In this document: piece after piece, positions 10,338-20,831 of the stretch
Layout of the letters: every line of letters starts with the position of its first letter
How positions within the stretch are numbered: the first letter of the stretch is position 1
From: Heterohyrax brucei
Taxonomy: Eukaryota > Chordata > Mammalia > Hyracoidea > Procaviidae
Direction: 5' to 3'
Assembly: GCA_028571685.1 (NCBI GenBank)
Contig: CM053162.1
Location: forward strand, 7,072,001 to 7,136,000
DNA length: 64,000 nt
Program-made: the position numbers and the translations under genes
Notes under the pieces: model-generated
The model's input: the letters and a program-made list of their open reading frames with translations, nothing else
Databases searched by the model: none
Told to the model about the DNA's origin: nothing

Positions 10338-12247
10338 CGTGAAACAACATGTTGGTTATTCTTGTTATATACCTTCAAATTGGTTCTGACTCATGAAAAA
10401 CAGAAGAAAGACTACCCTGTCCATATAGTCAATGTCTCAGATTATTTGCTTAGCATGTAGATTGAATAAGTATGGTGAAAGATACAATCTTATCACTATC
10501 TTTCCTGATTTTAGATCACATAGTACACTTTGTTCTGTCAGAACAACTGACTTTTAGTCTAAGATTCAGATGAGCACCATTAAGTGTTATAGAATTCCCA
10601 TTCTTCACAATGTTATCCATAATCTGTTATGAATCTCACAGTTGAATACCTTTATACAGTCAATAAAACACAGATAAACATCTTTCTGGTCATCTTTGCT
10701 TTCACCCAGGATCCATTTAACATCAGCAGTGATTGTCCTTCATTTCATGTCCTCTTCCGAATCTGGCTGAAATTTCTGACATTTCTCTGTTGACATACAG
10801 CTGCAACTACTTTTGAATTATCTTCAGTAAAATTATACTTGCATATATTAATGCTATTGTTTGATAATTTCTGTAATCTGTTGGATGACCTTTCTTTGGA
10901 ATGGGCACAAATACGGATCTCTCCCAGTTGGTGGATCAGGTATCTTCCAAATTTCTTGGTATAGGTGGGTGAGCATGTCCGTCTGTGAAACATCTCATTT
11001 GGTTTTCTGTCAGTTTATGGAGCCTTGTTTTTTCAGTGCAGCTTGGACTTCTTCCTCCAGGACTTTGGTTCTTGATCATACACTACTTCCTGAAATAGTT
11101 GTATCTTGACCAATTATTATTGTGTATTTCTTTTGTCTTCTTTTGCTGTTTCTTGTGTTAGTCAGTATTTTGCCCATGGAATCCTTCTGTACTGCCACTT
11201 GAGACTTGAACTTTTTCTTCTTCAGTTCTTTAGTATGAGAAATCCCAAGTGTGTTCTTCCCTTATAGTTTTCTAACTCCAGGTCTTTGTATATTTCATTA
11301 TAATACTTTAATTAGTCTTTTCAAGCTGCCCTTTAAAATTTTCTGTTCAGCTGTTTTGCTTTATCACTTCTTCCATTCACTTTCCTATCACTGAGGGTGT
11401 ATTTTTTCAAATACCCATCCTTCTTTTTTGTTTTCAACTTTCACATTCCAATCAACAGTAATTTTCAATACAACTTGATTGAATGCTCGATCAATTTCAG
11501 ACTGCAGAAGTTGGTAAAACATCTTCATTTTCTTCATCTTTGACATTAGTAATTGGTGCATAAATTTGAATAATAGACATATTAACTCTTCTTCCATTTA
11601 TAGATGTGTGGATATTATCCTATCACTTCAGAATGGATCTTCAAATGTTCTTTTTTTACAGTGAATGTGATGCCACTCCTCTTTATCACTCCCACTATAG
11701 TAGACAATTGGATTGTTCAATTCAAAATGGTCAATGCCAGTCCATTTCAGCTCACTCATGCCTAGGATGTTGATCTTTATATGTTCCATTTCATTTTGAT
11801 AACTTCCAATTTTCTACATTCATGCTTCATACATTCCACATTGTAATTATTGATGTATATTTATAGATGTGTCTTCTCATTTTGAGTCCTGTTATGTCAG
11901 CAGACGAAGATCTTAAAAGCTTGACTGCATGCATCTACATCATTAAGGTCAACTCTACATTGACAATGTGACTCTTCCACAGTCATATTTTGAGGACTTC
12001 CAAACTGAGGGGCTCATCTTCCATCATGATATCAGACAATGTTCTATCGGTATTCATAGTATTTTCACTAGCTAATTTTTTTCAGAAGTAGGCTTGCAGG
12101 GCCTTCTTGTTAGTGTATCTTAGTCTGGAATCTCCAGTGAAACTTGTCCACCATGGGTGATCCTGGTGGTATTTGAAATACTGGTAATACAGCTTCTAGC
12201 ATCTCAACAACACTCAATTGCACCATAGTAAGATAAACTGATAGATG
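10338..12247 (-). mobile_element. RTE/BovB-type LINE with complete 5' end and internal deletion
   Basis: The minus strand begins at about 12247 with the 5' leader also seen at 51636 and 37809. It runs through the endonuclease region (around 11400-11800) and the linker to the RT (around 10450-10950), then jumps near 10430 straight to the 3' tail ('aattggttctgactcatg', 10378-10395). The deletion removes the YADD part and the C-terminal ORF. The sequence aactaa flanks both ends (10332-10337 and 12248-12253), as a target duplication would. It splits an older L1. Confidence 0.85.
10440..11620 (-). pseudogene. RTE ORF remnant (endonuclease-linker-RT)
   Basis: Reading the minus strand, 11388-11597 contains MFYQLLQSEID, the RTE endonuclease helix also seen at 52360. 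The 10600-10700 region corresponds to the 'WIL...YLCFIDY' block of RT and 10745-10993 to the fingers. Multiple stops and shifts make it a pseudogene. Confidence 0.75.
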
Positions 12248-12253
12248 AACTAA

Positions 12254-12475
12254 AACCCATAGTTTACACTAAAATTCATGCCTTGTGTTGTACAATCTTA
12301 TGCATTTTAACAAATGCATCATGTCGTGTGTCCAGTATGTCAGTATTAGTCCTAAAAATTTCCGGAAAATAAGGTTTTGCAATCCAAAAGTGTGCACCGA
12401 CATTTCTAGTCATGTTTCCTTTATGTTTTAAACATCCATCATTTCCCTTTGTCCTCATCCTATCCTAACAGCTGA
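12254..12475 (-). mobile_element. Old L1 3'UTR fragment, right half
   Basis: This continues the fragment at 10155-10337: 'actaaaacccatagtttaca', 'ccttgtgttgtacaatctta' and 'ttttaacaaatgcatcatg' follow in the order expected for the same L1M 3'UTR complement. The junction with the left half is restored if the RTE and one aactaa are removed. Confidence 0.7.
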
Positions 12476-13684
12476 AATAAGAATGATGTCCAAGAGATTT
12501 TCTGGGAGTATGCACAGGCCCCTGAGGAAGACACACCCAACGCCATTAAACAAAGTATGTCTACCTTCCCCTGTTTGTCACCAAATTAAGTTTCACACAG
12601 TAATTTGTTCAAAAGAACTTGTTGATGTTAGCAAAAAAGAGAGACTCAATTATAGTCTCTGACAGGGCAGTTTAGTGTTATTTATAATGCACAATATTTT
12701 GACTGGGAAGCCAGAAAAGAGAGATCTTCAAGTGTGAAGCGCTGCCTGTTAATTGACATATCTTGGTTTCAGGAAGCTGGGTGGAATTTCTAGCTGTGGC
12801 AATGCTAGGCAGTACATCCATGTTCCCACTGGCATTTCTCAATGAACAAACTTGATACTGCTTTTGGTGAATCTTTGGTGAAAGAAGTTTATTCTCATGT
12901 TGATCCTATCTAGTGTGCACGGTGGGAAGATGGGCACCAGGCGATCTATGGAAATCTATAATCTGAGTTTAGAGGGTGGCGTCTTCAAGAGTACCTTCTT
13001 TACCTGTTAATACACAAACAAAGGCAGGCTGGGATAAAGACACTGAATATTTGTTCCCTAGAACAGAGTGAACTTAGGGCATGCTTGTATGCCATCTATT
13101 CCCACAATTCCTTATGAAGTCCTCAAGCAATGCAAACTCATTTTAACTTTAGCACGCTGCTCCATTATATACAAATTCACCCATTCGTTCCTTTAGTCTT
13201 AATATAAACCTCAGGTCCTCAGACTCTTTCCTTGACCACACTCCTTCCCCGCAACACACTTGATTAGAGCTTCTTCCTATGTATTATTATTACCACATAT
13301 CTGGTAATTCTCAGTAGCAAATACAACTACTGCAATTAAACAATTCATGTACTTGTGACTGAATGGCTACCTTTCCCCCCATACATGATGAATTCTACAT
13401 GAGCAAAGGTTAGCTCTGTATTGCCTAGTACAGAGCCTGGCTAAGTGAATGAGTTAACTGAAGCAAAACTTATTTGGAAAAGCAAATAGGTACAAATAAA
13501 ATTATGCAACAGGTTTTGAAACCATAAATACATGTGTCTTGTGTATTGTTGGATTATCTGAGTTTAGAGGGTGGCGTATTGCTGGATTATCTCAGTCATG
13601 ACCAGCCTCCCAGGACTGCTGATTAATTATGAACTGGCAACACTCTCGTACAAATGTCTCTATCGGATTCAGTTTGTTGAAACC
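12476..13684. other. No gene recognised; contains a local duplication
   Basis: No named repeat is visible. A 22-base block at 12961-12982 recurs exactly at 13556-13577, inside a short tandem duplication (13543-13595). Otherwise featureless AT-rich sequence. Confidence 0.4.
13543..13595 (+). repeat. 20-bp direct duplication with a 13-bp spacer copied from 594 bp upstream
   Basis: The two 20-base copies 13543-13562 and 13576-13595 differ at 2 positions. The spacer tttagagggtggc, with its flanking bases, is identical to 12961-12982. The arrangement is what a template-switching repair event would leave. Confidence 0.75.
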
Positions 13685-14934
13685 AGTCTGACTTTTGAGA
13701 AATTCTCTGAGTACCTAATATGTCCCTAATATGATGCTGGGTTGCAGAGGATGTAAGAGTATATGGCAGATTTTCCTGTCCACTCTAAGCTTATTCTTTC
13801 CTGAATGAAGTGGGATTTCTCCTCACAGTATACAATATTTCTTGGAGAGGGGTTAAACGGTCTAGATAAAAAAGGCTAGGGAGAGTTCAGAAATGCAAGT
13901 GTTAATAGGCATTGCTTCACTGCTTCTCATTTGACACAAGTTCCCAGAACATTGGCCATTTTCCCCTTTAAGTTTTAAGTCTATAGCTTCCCCTGGGCCT
14001 TCTGATAACCTTTTAACAACCTTCCTCAGGCCCCTGGCTAACCTTTCTGCATGCAAATTATAGGCTGATGTTGCTTTCGAGGTCTGATTTGTGCAGTGGT
14101 GCTTGAAAAGGAGTGTGTGCCCAGGTGAGGCCCTGACTTCACCAGCTGCAGTACGGAAAGGACGGACCACTTGGTTAGCTCAGGCTTCGAACTTTTCAAG
14201 ACTTCTTGTTGCTTTAGGTTATTTTGTTTTCCTTCTTTCTCAGGGAATTGTCTGCCTTCAAAATAGTCTCATTGTGTGTCAGCACAAGGGTCTAGAGGGC
14301 ATTAATTGTTCTCTAGTCAGAAACAGGAAAAAGGGTAAATTTTCAAGTTTAGTGAAAAGTGCACTGGTGAGATACAGCCAGGAAGCTTTGCCCAGTCTTT
14401 TATTTTGGAAGAAGTGTCTAACACAGTTAGACAAAAACTCATTTTCTAAGGCGCCTCCTTGGTTGGAGTTCCACTCAGATTCTCAAGTCTCCTTGCCTAG
14501 TAGACAACTGAGAACTACTTGGAAGGAGTGCGGTGGACGGGAGTTCCACCTTTCCCACTTTCTACACCTGGTCTAGCTACTGAGCACCTCAAAGCCTTAA
14601 TATCTACCTTTAAAATAAAGAAACTAATCCCCGCCCAACCCAGAGAGGATAACATAAATTCATACGAGAGGTAAGTATGAGAAGGCTCTGTGACTATAAG
14701 AGAGATATACCTTTGTTAGCTATTCGTATTGCTTCTCGTCATTCCAGCTTCACCCTCTAATTTTGTTCTCATTGGCATGACACCGTAAATAGCTACAGAG
14801 CTTTCATGCAATACAAACACAGACTACAGAATCTTTTAATCTTTTAATTTAAACCAAAGAAGATACTAAATATCATTGCATCTAATCTCTTCACACTGTA
14901 AGTGTGGCCACACAGAGAAAACTAAATAATAGTA
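13685..14934. other. No gene recognised; L2-like scrap at the left
   Basis: 13685-13752 ('gagtacctaatatgtccc', 'atgctgggttgcagagga') is weakly L2-like. The rest includes an uninterrupted plus-strand frame of 161 codons at 14091-14576. It encodes no domain I know, lacks an evident promoter or poly(A) context, and has unremarkable composition, so I do not call it a gene. Confidence 0.4.
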
Positions 14935-15072
14935 GTGAATATTGAGTGCTTACATGGCTCTAAATGTTCTACATTTATTAAGCCATTTAGTCATCAGAAC
15001 TACTATATCCACCTACATTTTATAGATCAGGAAACTTAGAGGCCACTTCATGTCTTCAAGGTTATACTACAG
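14935..15072 (+). mobile_element. MIR SINE fragment
   Basis: 'attgagtgcttacatggc', 'ttattaagccatttagtcat', 'acattttatagatcagga' and 'aacttagaggcc' follow the MIR consensus order for its 3' half. Confidence 0.75.
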
Positions 15073-15074
15073 CA

Positions 15075-15297
15075 GTTAAAAAAAAAAAAAAAGTTGTTGT
15101 CAAGTCAATCTTGAGTGTGTGTCAGATTAGAACTGTGCTCTAGTGCTCCATAGAGTTTTCTCTGGCTGATATTTCAGAAGTAGGTTGCCAAATCTTTCTT
15201 CCAAGGTGCCTCTGGGTGGACCTGAACCTTCAACCTTTCAATTAGCAGCCAAGTTTGTTTAGCCATTTGCACCACAAGAGGACTCTGTGCCGTGGCA
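15075..15297 (-). mobile_element. AfroSINE-like SINE, type III
   Basis: An A-run (15077-15093 on plus) precedes 'gttgtcaagtcaatctt', the complement of the RTE-like tail. 'ctggctgatatttcagaag' is the complement of the type III core, and 'caattagcagccaag' plus 'caccacaagaggactctg' complement the tRNA head. Confidence 0.85.
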
Positions 15298-15439
15298 ATT
15301 GCAGTTCTTAAACTCAGGCAATCTAGTTTTGGACCCACCTTCTCTACAATGATAAAAAATTGCTTCTGAGAAGCTGAGCTGCAGAAAGCTGTGGGAAAGT
15401 ACCCCAATAACTCAGGGTATGAGATAATCTCCGCTGTGA

Positions 15440-15665
15440 GACAGCAAAGTGTAGTAGTAGTTATGATCATGGGTATAAGTCCTGGTTGTATGTATTAGTT
15501 GGAATGAACTTGGCCAAGTCATTAGCCTATTTTATGACTTTTGTTTTGGTTTCCTCATCTGTAAAATTATTAAAAAAAAAAAATCTTTCTCATAATTTAT
15601 GTGAGACAATATATATAAAGCACTTAGCACAAGCCTGGATATAACTGTTTATATATGTTAGCAGT
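15440..15665 (+). mobile_element. MIR SINE
   Basis: It holds 'acttggccaagtcattagcc', 'ggtttcctcatctgtaaaat', 'aatttatgtgagacaata' and 'aaagcacttagcacaagcct', the typical run of MIR core and 3' half. Confidence 0.8.
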
Positions 15666-15849
15666 TTCATCCTGTCACTTCTTCCAGAGGGAACACAAGG
15701 TGGGATATGGAAGCAGAAGCGGCCTTCTGTCGCCTGAGCACTGGGAGGAGGACCTGCCGACAGTAACCTGCTGCACCAGACACAGTGTTTGCAACAAAGC
15801 ACGTTAGCCCGCCCTTCCAGGACACAAGTAAGAAATAAACCAGGACTAA

Positions 15850-16670
15850 AGAGCTGCAGTCAAACCAACACCACAGTAAGATACCACTTCACCCTGACTG
15901 GAATGGTTAAGATCCAAAAGATGGAAAACAACAGGTGCTGGTTAGAAGATGAAAAAATTGGAACCATCATCCACTGCGGACAGAAATGTAAAGCGGAATA
16001 GCCACTATGGGAAACAGTTTGGCAGTTCCTCAAAAAATTAAACATAGAACTGCCATATGATCCGTCCTAAGTATCTAGAGAGATAACGGGAAGTAGGATC
16101 ACACACCGAAACCGGTAGACCGATGTTCATTGCAGCACTGTCAACAATAGCCAAAAGGTGGGAAAATTCTAAATGTCTGTCAAGAGAAGGATGGAGAACC
16201 ACAGAATGAAAGCAGAAGCTATTCTTGCAAATTCAAACCATGGCCTCATCTATCCTGCCACCAGAAGAACTAGATGGTGCCCAGCCATCACTATTAATAT
16301 TTCTGAACAGGGATATAATAAATGGTCCTGGACAGAATGGGAGAAAACTGTAGGAAAAAAAATCATATTCTTAAAAAAAGACTAGACTTACTGGACTCAT
16401 AGAGACTAGAACACCTGAGACTATTGCCATCAGACACTCTTTAAACCATGTACTGCAACCACATTTGTAGGCACCTTTCAGCCAAATTAACACATAAAAT
16501 AAACTCCCTTAAAGAGAAAAATCTACAGGAGACCAAATAGTCAATGTTTACCATAAAGCAAAGATAAGATGGTAAGTGAGACAGGGAAGCCAGATTAGTG
16601 AAAATGGAACAACCAGAATAAAAACAATGAGAATTGCCAATGCATTGTGAAAATGTAATCAATGTTGCTA
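15850..16670 (+). mobile_element. L1 LINE 3' end (ORF2 tail and 3'UTR)
   Basis: 15870-16190 corresponds to the well-known L1 end segment ('cacagtaagataccacttc', 'gggaaacagtttggcagttc', 'atgttcattgcagcactgtc', 'caatagccaaaaggtggg'). 16200-16600 matches the 3'UTR type I associate with elephant L1 ('ccagaagaactagatggtgc', 'aaaaaagactagacttactg'). No open frame of useful length remains. Confidence 0.8.
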
Positions 16671-16673
16671 AAC

Positions 16674-16886
16674 AATGTTGCTGTTGTTAGGTACCATGGA
16701 GTTGGTTCTGACACATAATGACCCTAAGCTCAACAGAACAAAACACTGTCTAGTTTTGCACAATGCCCGCAGTCATTACACTAGAGCAATTGTTGCAGCC
16801 ACTGTATCAGTTCATCTTGTTGAAGGTTTTCCTCTTTTTTTGCTGATCCTTTTACCAAGCACGACATCCTTCTCTGAAGATTATGT
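16674..16886 (-). mobile_element. RTE/BovB-type LINE, 3' end only
   Basis: The plus strand reads the complement of the RTE 3' end: 'gttgttaggtaccatggagt', 'attgttgcagccactgtatc' and 'accaagcacgacatccttct'. It is 5'-truncated at about 210 bp and ends where L1 3'UTR sequence of a different copy follows. Confidence 0.85.
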
Positions 16887-16929
16887 ATAGAAATGATATG
16901 CATATATGTATATACATATATATGGAAAC

Positions 16930-17421
16930 TGTCAAATGCAAACTTAATTTTCTGCATAAATTTTCTCCAAAAATACAACAAAATATTATAATAATAAAAA
17001 AGATGAATAAACAAAATGTAGTATATGCATGCAATGGAATGTCAGTCATAAAGAGAAATGAAGTTGTGATACTTGTTAACACATGGATGAAACATCCTGA
17101 GTGAAATGACTCAGTCACAAAAATGTCAAATATTATATAATCCAACTTATATGAAATTGGCAAATGTATAGAGACCAACACTTATTAATGTTTATCAGAG
17201 GTCGGAGGGAAGTGGAAAGGAGTCACTGCTTCAAGGACACTGAGTTTCTACTAATAGTAGTGGAATAATTGGTAAAATAATAGTGTTGAAGGGTGCTCAA
17301 CATGATGAATGCAATCAATGTCACTGAATTTTGTAAGTCAGAATTATTGAATTAAGTGCTTTGTTTTATATATATATACTTATCACGTATACATATAAAT
17401 AAACCTGAAAACAACAACAAC
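16930..17421 (+). mobile_element. L1 LINE 3'UTR fragment
   Basis: It contains 'gtatatgcatgcaatggaat', 'cataaagagaaatgaagt', 'aacacatggatgaaacatc' and 'aatgcaatcaatgtcactga', the ordinary L1 3' end series, finishing in AATAAACC and an A-rich tail near 17400-17445. Confidence 0.75.
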
Positions 17422-18815
17422 AGAAATAGACAGGTCTTATTTTTGAGATTACATTACAATCTCAAGTGACTATCTTTAAAAGTTAAACAAACAAAAAGCC
17501 AGCACCACAAAAAAATGGTAGTAAGGACAATTTAACCCTGCCTGCTCTCACCTTGGCATTTCATCCATTCCCTCTGTCTAAACTGGTCAAGGAGCCAAAT
17601 GGAGAAATGTTGCTGCTTACCCCCTAGGTTGAGGCATCCTGAGACGCCTGCCCTTCCCAGCCTCCACAAGCACGCTGTCCAATCAGCTGCCAAAACATAG
17701 GCGGTATCTCCTAGGGATACCAGGCCGGGAGAGAAGCTGCTTGGTCCTCCCAAGGGACCTCTGAAGGTACGTAAACTTTTGCAATTGCTTCTGCCTACTC
17801 AAATCTCTCTCCCTCTTTTAACAACTCGACAGACACCTTGTCTGTGTTTGATAAATAAGCTTCTCTATTTATTCAGGGGAGTGAATTTGTAGCTATTATG
17901 ATTCAAATGACATTGACATGATATTTTCTCTCTCTTTTTTTCTCCCTGCTGTTGAAACAGGAGAAGAAAATCCATAGGGGGGAAAATCGCACAAACCCAA
18001 GCAATTACTCTGCATATCGGTCTACGAAATAAATAAATGCATAAGCAGTTCTCTTTGGAGGTGAAGGTAAGGGACCTGATAAATAATTTAAAAATCATGC
18101 TGCTTCTTGGTTCTCAGAGATGGCAGCTGGCATGTGCGAATGTGGGGCACATGTTGCATTCATTAGGCACTGAGCAGCGTTTTCATTCCTCAACCATTAA
18201 CGATTTCTGCAAGCAGGGCTATACTAGAGTCAGATCCAGGAAATGTCAATCACCTCATCATGCAGTTCTGGCTTGGTAATATGTGCTGTTACTGCTCACG
18301 AGGTTCCTGAGCCAGCCAGTCAATCAGATGGGACTGAGGTGGGTAGCCAGGAAGCGTGCCAGCTAGCACTGAGCTCTGCTTGAAGCTGCTGTCAAACCCC
18401 TTCTTGGTCAGATCTGCATAGACCTGCCCACCGTCATCCCTTCCCACTGCTCATCCTGCATAGCAAAAAGAGGCCTCCGGGAGGCCTTTGTGAAATTTTG
18501 CTTGTTGAGAATATGCCAGGATTTTCTTCAAGATCTAATCCCACAAACAAGAGAAACTTGGGAGAATTTGTCATCAGAAGACTTAATGGACCAGCTTTGG
18601 TACCTTCAAAGTAGTCATGAAGACGCTCACAGTCATAGATGACAGATTTTCTGGGGGCTTTGGAGGTCATTTGCTCCCACGCTTTCAAGTTCTTATAGCT
18701 GTGACTCGCAGTAAGACAGTCGCTTTACATCACAGCACTGCATACACATATGCACAAGTCAAAGAAATAAACTGTTAATAAAATACCCTTTATACATATC
18801 AAAATAAATGAATAA
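17422..18815. other. Unique sequence, no gene confirmed
   Basis: No interspersed repeat is recognised. Short frames exist at 17532-17753 (-) and 18434-18688 (-). The latter (84 codons, ending in a proline-glycine-rich stretch) has a protein-like composition but no domain I know. The 17860-18320 stretch, low in repeats and with varied AT-rich motifs, could be conserved noncoding DNA, which cannot be judged from one species. Confidence 0.35.
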
Positions 18816-19026
18816 ATAACAACTGCTATTGAGTTGACTCTGACTGGTGGCAGCCATACATGTATCAGAGCAGAACTGTGCTCCACAGAGTTTTCAATGG
18901 CTGATTTTTAAAAAGTGGATTACCAGGGCTTTCTTCCAAAGTGTCTCCGGGTAGACTCAAATCTCCAAACTTTTGGTTAGTGGCCAAACTTAATCAACCA
19001 AACTCAATCACTTACACTTTCCAGGA
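18816..19026 (-). mobile_element. AfroSINE-like SINE, type III
   Basis: 'ctattgagttgactctgact' is the complement of the tail. 'ttttcaatggctgattttt' and 'gtggattaccagggctttct' complement the type III core. 'ttggttagtggccaaact' to 'tccaggactc' complement the tRNA-like head. Confidence 0.9.
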
Positions 19027-19123
19027 CTCTACCACATGTCATGAATTTTGATAATTCCATTATTTTTCATTGTTTAAAAAACAGATGTACAGGCCACTAA
19101 ATTATTTGACCCCTAACAATGCC

Positions 19124-19293
19124 TTGGAAGCCTGATGGTATAGTGTTTAAGAGTTCAGATGCTAAAAAAAGGTTAGCAGTCCGAATCCACCAGGTGCTCC
19201 TGGGAAATCCTAGAGGGCAGTCTGACTCTGTCCCATGGAGTTACCGTGAGTCAGAATTAACAGCAGTGGGTTTGGTTGGTTGGCTGGTTTTAA
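19124..19293 (+). mobile_element. AfroSINE-like SINE, type I
   Basis: A-box-like 'tggtatagtgttta', B-box-like 'cagtccgaatccacc', then 'ctctgtcccatggagtt' and tail 'ccgtgagtcagaattaac', ending 'gggtttggttggttggctgg'. It sits head-to-tail with another copy. Confidence 0.92.
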
Positions 19294-19302
19294 TGACACT
19301 TT

Positions 19303-19470
19303 AGAGCCCTAATGACACAGTGGTTGAGAGTTATAGCTATTAGCCCAAATGTTATAACTCTGAATCTATCAGCCACTCTTTGGAAACCCTATGAGGCAGT
19401 TCTACTCTGTCCTATAGGGTCATATGGGTTGGAATTGACTCAATGGCAATGGATTTGGTGTGGTTTGGAA
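19303..19470 (+). mobile_element. AfroSINE-like SINE, type I
   Basis: A-box-like 'tgacacagtggttg'. The B box is eroded ('taactctgaatctatc'). 'ctactctgtcctatagggtc' leads to 'gggttggaattgactcaatg' and a GT-rich tail. It follows the previous SINE by only nine bases. Confidence 0.92.
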
Positions 19471-19995
19471 TAACCCCATGGATTACAACATGCAGTTTGA
19501 AAAACATGAATTTATTTTAACACTCAGTTATGTCAGATTCATGAAAAATAGTGATTTTTATGCATAGCAGACATCTGCCTTAAGAAGACAATACAGAATG
19601 TCTCAGTAAAAGCTTTTTGATGACCAGTTCTAAACTTGGCCCTACCATAGAGTTTAGAAGCACATTTGAATTTTCTGCTTGTGTAAAACCAGTTGTAGGT
19701 GGTAAGGCTTCGCTAATGAGGTTTGACCACTCCTGTTGGGAACTGTGATACTAATTCTACTGACTTCTAATGGGCTGAGTGAAAATTGACATAATGTCCG
19801 CTGTGGCACTAGGGAGGCCACAGATAAACTTCTCATGATCGCAGGCATATGTGAGTTATAATTCACTTTTTCCTGGGACCTCTCTTCCTCTTCTGTCTAC
19901 TTCTCTCTATTTTCTATCCTCCTTTTTGCTTCCAGTCCCTCTCGTTACCTTCTCTTGTGTCCTCCTTTACCCTCTGACTTCTGTAAATTTTCTTT
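19471..19995. other. No gene recognised
   Basis: Unique-looking sequence with a CT-rich stretch at 19875-19945. No repeat or exon recognised. Confidence 0.4.
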
Positions 19996-20289
19996 ATTGT
20001 CATAGCTAGCTGCCCTCAAGTCAACACTGACTCCTTGAGGCCATATGCACAAGATTGCATTGTTATGATCTATAGGGTTGTCATTTAGCTGATTTTGGAA
20101 AGTAGATCACCAGATCTATCTTCCTAGTCTATCTTAGGCCGCAACTTCTGCTGAATCCTGTTAAGCATCATGGAAACATGCAAGTCTTTACTGAAAGTTG
20201 GGTGGTGATCACACTTAGATGCATTGGAGGGAACTCAAACTTAGGTATTTTGCCTAGAAGGTGAGTATTCTACCACTCGGTCATCATTG
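19996..20289 (-). mobile_element. Composite SINE: tRNA-Gly-like head, RTE 5'-like body, RTE 3' tail
   Basis: On the minus strand 20289-20221 resembles a whole tRNA-Gly: 'gaccgagtggtagaatact' (A box), 'gtttgagttccc' (B box) and 'ccaatgc' for the acceptor strand. After a linker, the complement of 20160-20058 parallels the RTE leader at about 51735-51825 ('aagatagactaggaag' versus 'aagacagactaggaag', then 'acttt...aaaatcag'). The last 60 bases resemble the RTE/AfroSINE tail. The body is thus two LINE segments joined under an RNA polymerase III head. Confidence 0.8.
20221..20289 (-). promoter_or_regulatory. tRNA-Gly-derived internal pol III promoter region (decayed)
   Basis: Length (69 bases) and order match a tRNA-Gly gene, with A-box-like tgaccgagtgg and B-box-like gtttgagttcc. 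The anticodon stem no longer pairs cleanly. It is the head of the SINE and not a working tRNA gene. Confidence 0.65.
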
Positions 20290-20369
20290 TCCCATTTTAC
20301 TCTACCAATAATTAATATATATTTGTAGTATATACACATATACAAGTGTATGTGTGTATGAAACCACAC

Positions 20370-20480
20370 TCTGCTGTTCAGTCAATTCTAACTCATAGTG
20401 TTCCTGTACAATGGAAGAGAATTATCCTACATGGTTTCCAAGGGTGTTGAACTGCTGACCTTTTTGGTTAGCAGATGTAC
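20370..20480 (-). mobile_element. AfroSINE-like SINE fragment, type I
   Basis: 'cagtcaattctaactcatag' is the tail complement. 'tggtttccaagggtgttgaa' and 'ctgacctttttggttagcag' complement the body and head. It stops where the AT-rich repeat begins. Confidence 0.85.
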
Positions 20481-20597
20481 TCATATACATATATATACAC
20501 ATATATATACATATATACATATATATATGAGTTCATATATATATATGAACTCATATATATATATATGAGTCAGATCCGACTCGATGGCTCTTGGCTT

Positions 20598-20638
<41 letters not shown>
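20475..20638. repeat. AT dinucleotide tract with a 44-bp perfect palindrome
   Basis: Interrupted (AT)n and ATAC repeats fill 20481-20562, and pure (AT)19 fills 20601-20638. Bases 20519-20562 are a perfect inverted repeat around gagttcatatat/atatatgaactc. A 35-base SINE tail (20566-20600) separates the two AT tracts. Confidence 0.95.
20566..20600 (+). mobile_element. SINE 3'-tail scrap
   Basis: 'gagtcagatccgactcgatg' followed by 'gctcttggcttggc' is only the last 35 bases of a SINE tail of the 'ttggcttggc' subtype, embedded in AT repeats. Confidence 0.7.
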
Positions 20639-20640
<2 letters not shown>

Positions 20641-20807
20641 CCCCGGTGGTACCAGAAGGACAGCACTTGGAACCCATGAGCCCTTGGTGGGAGAAAGACA
20701 TGGAGTCTGCTTCCACAAAGATTACAGTATAGGATATCCTATGGTGCAGTTGTACTGTGACATACAGTGTTGTTATCAGTTGAAATAGACTCAGCAGCAA
20801 CAGGTGA
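20639..20807 (+). mobile_element. AfroSINE-like SINE, type II, 5'-truncated head
   Basis: 'cggtggtaccagaaggacag' is a shortened head. 'gggagaaagacatggagtct' and 'gcttccacaaagattacag' are the type II insert. 'cctatggtgcagttgtactg' and 'atcagttgaaatagactcag' are the tail. Confidence 0.85.
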
Positions 20808-20831
20808 CATAGATATGTATGTTACCTATTA

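Noticed and set aside
14091-14576. 161-codon plus-strand open frame
   Set aside because: No domain or family that I recognise, no supporting promoter, splice or poly(A) context, and frames of this length are expected by chance in 64 kb of six-frame sequence.
20221-20289. Possible functional tRNA-Gly gene
   Set aside because: The anticodon and stems are eroded and it continues directly into a SINE body, so it is a SINE head.
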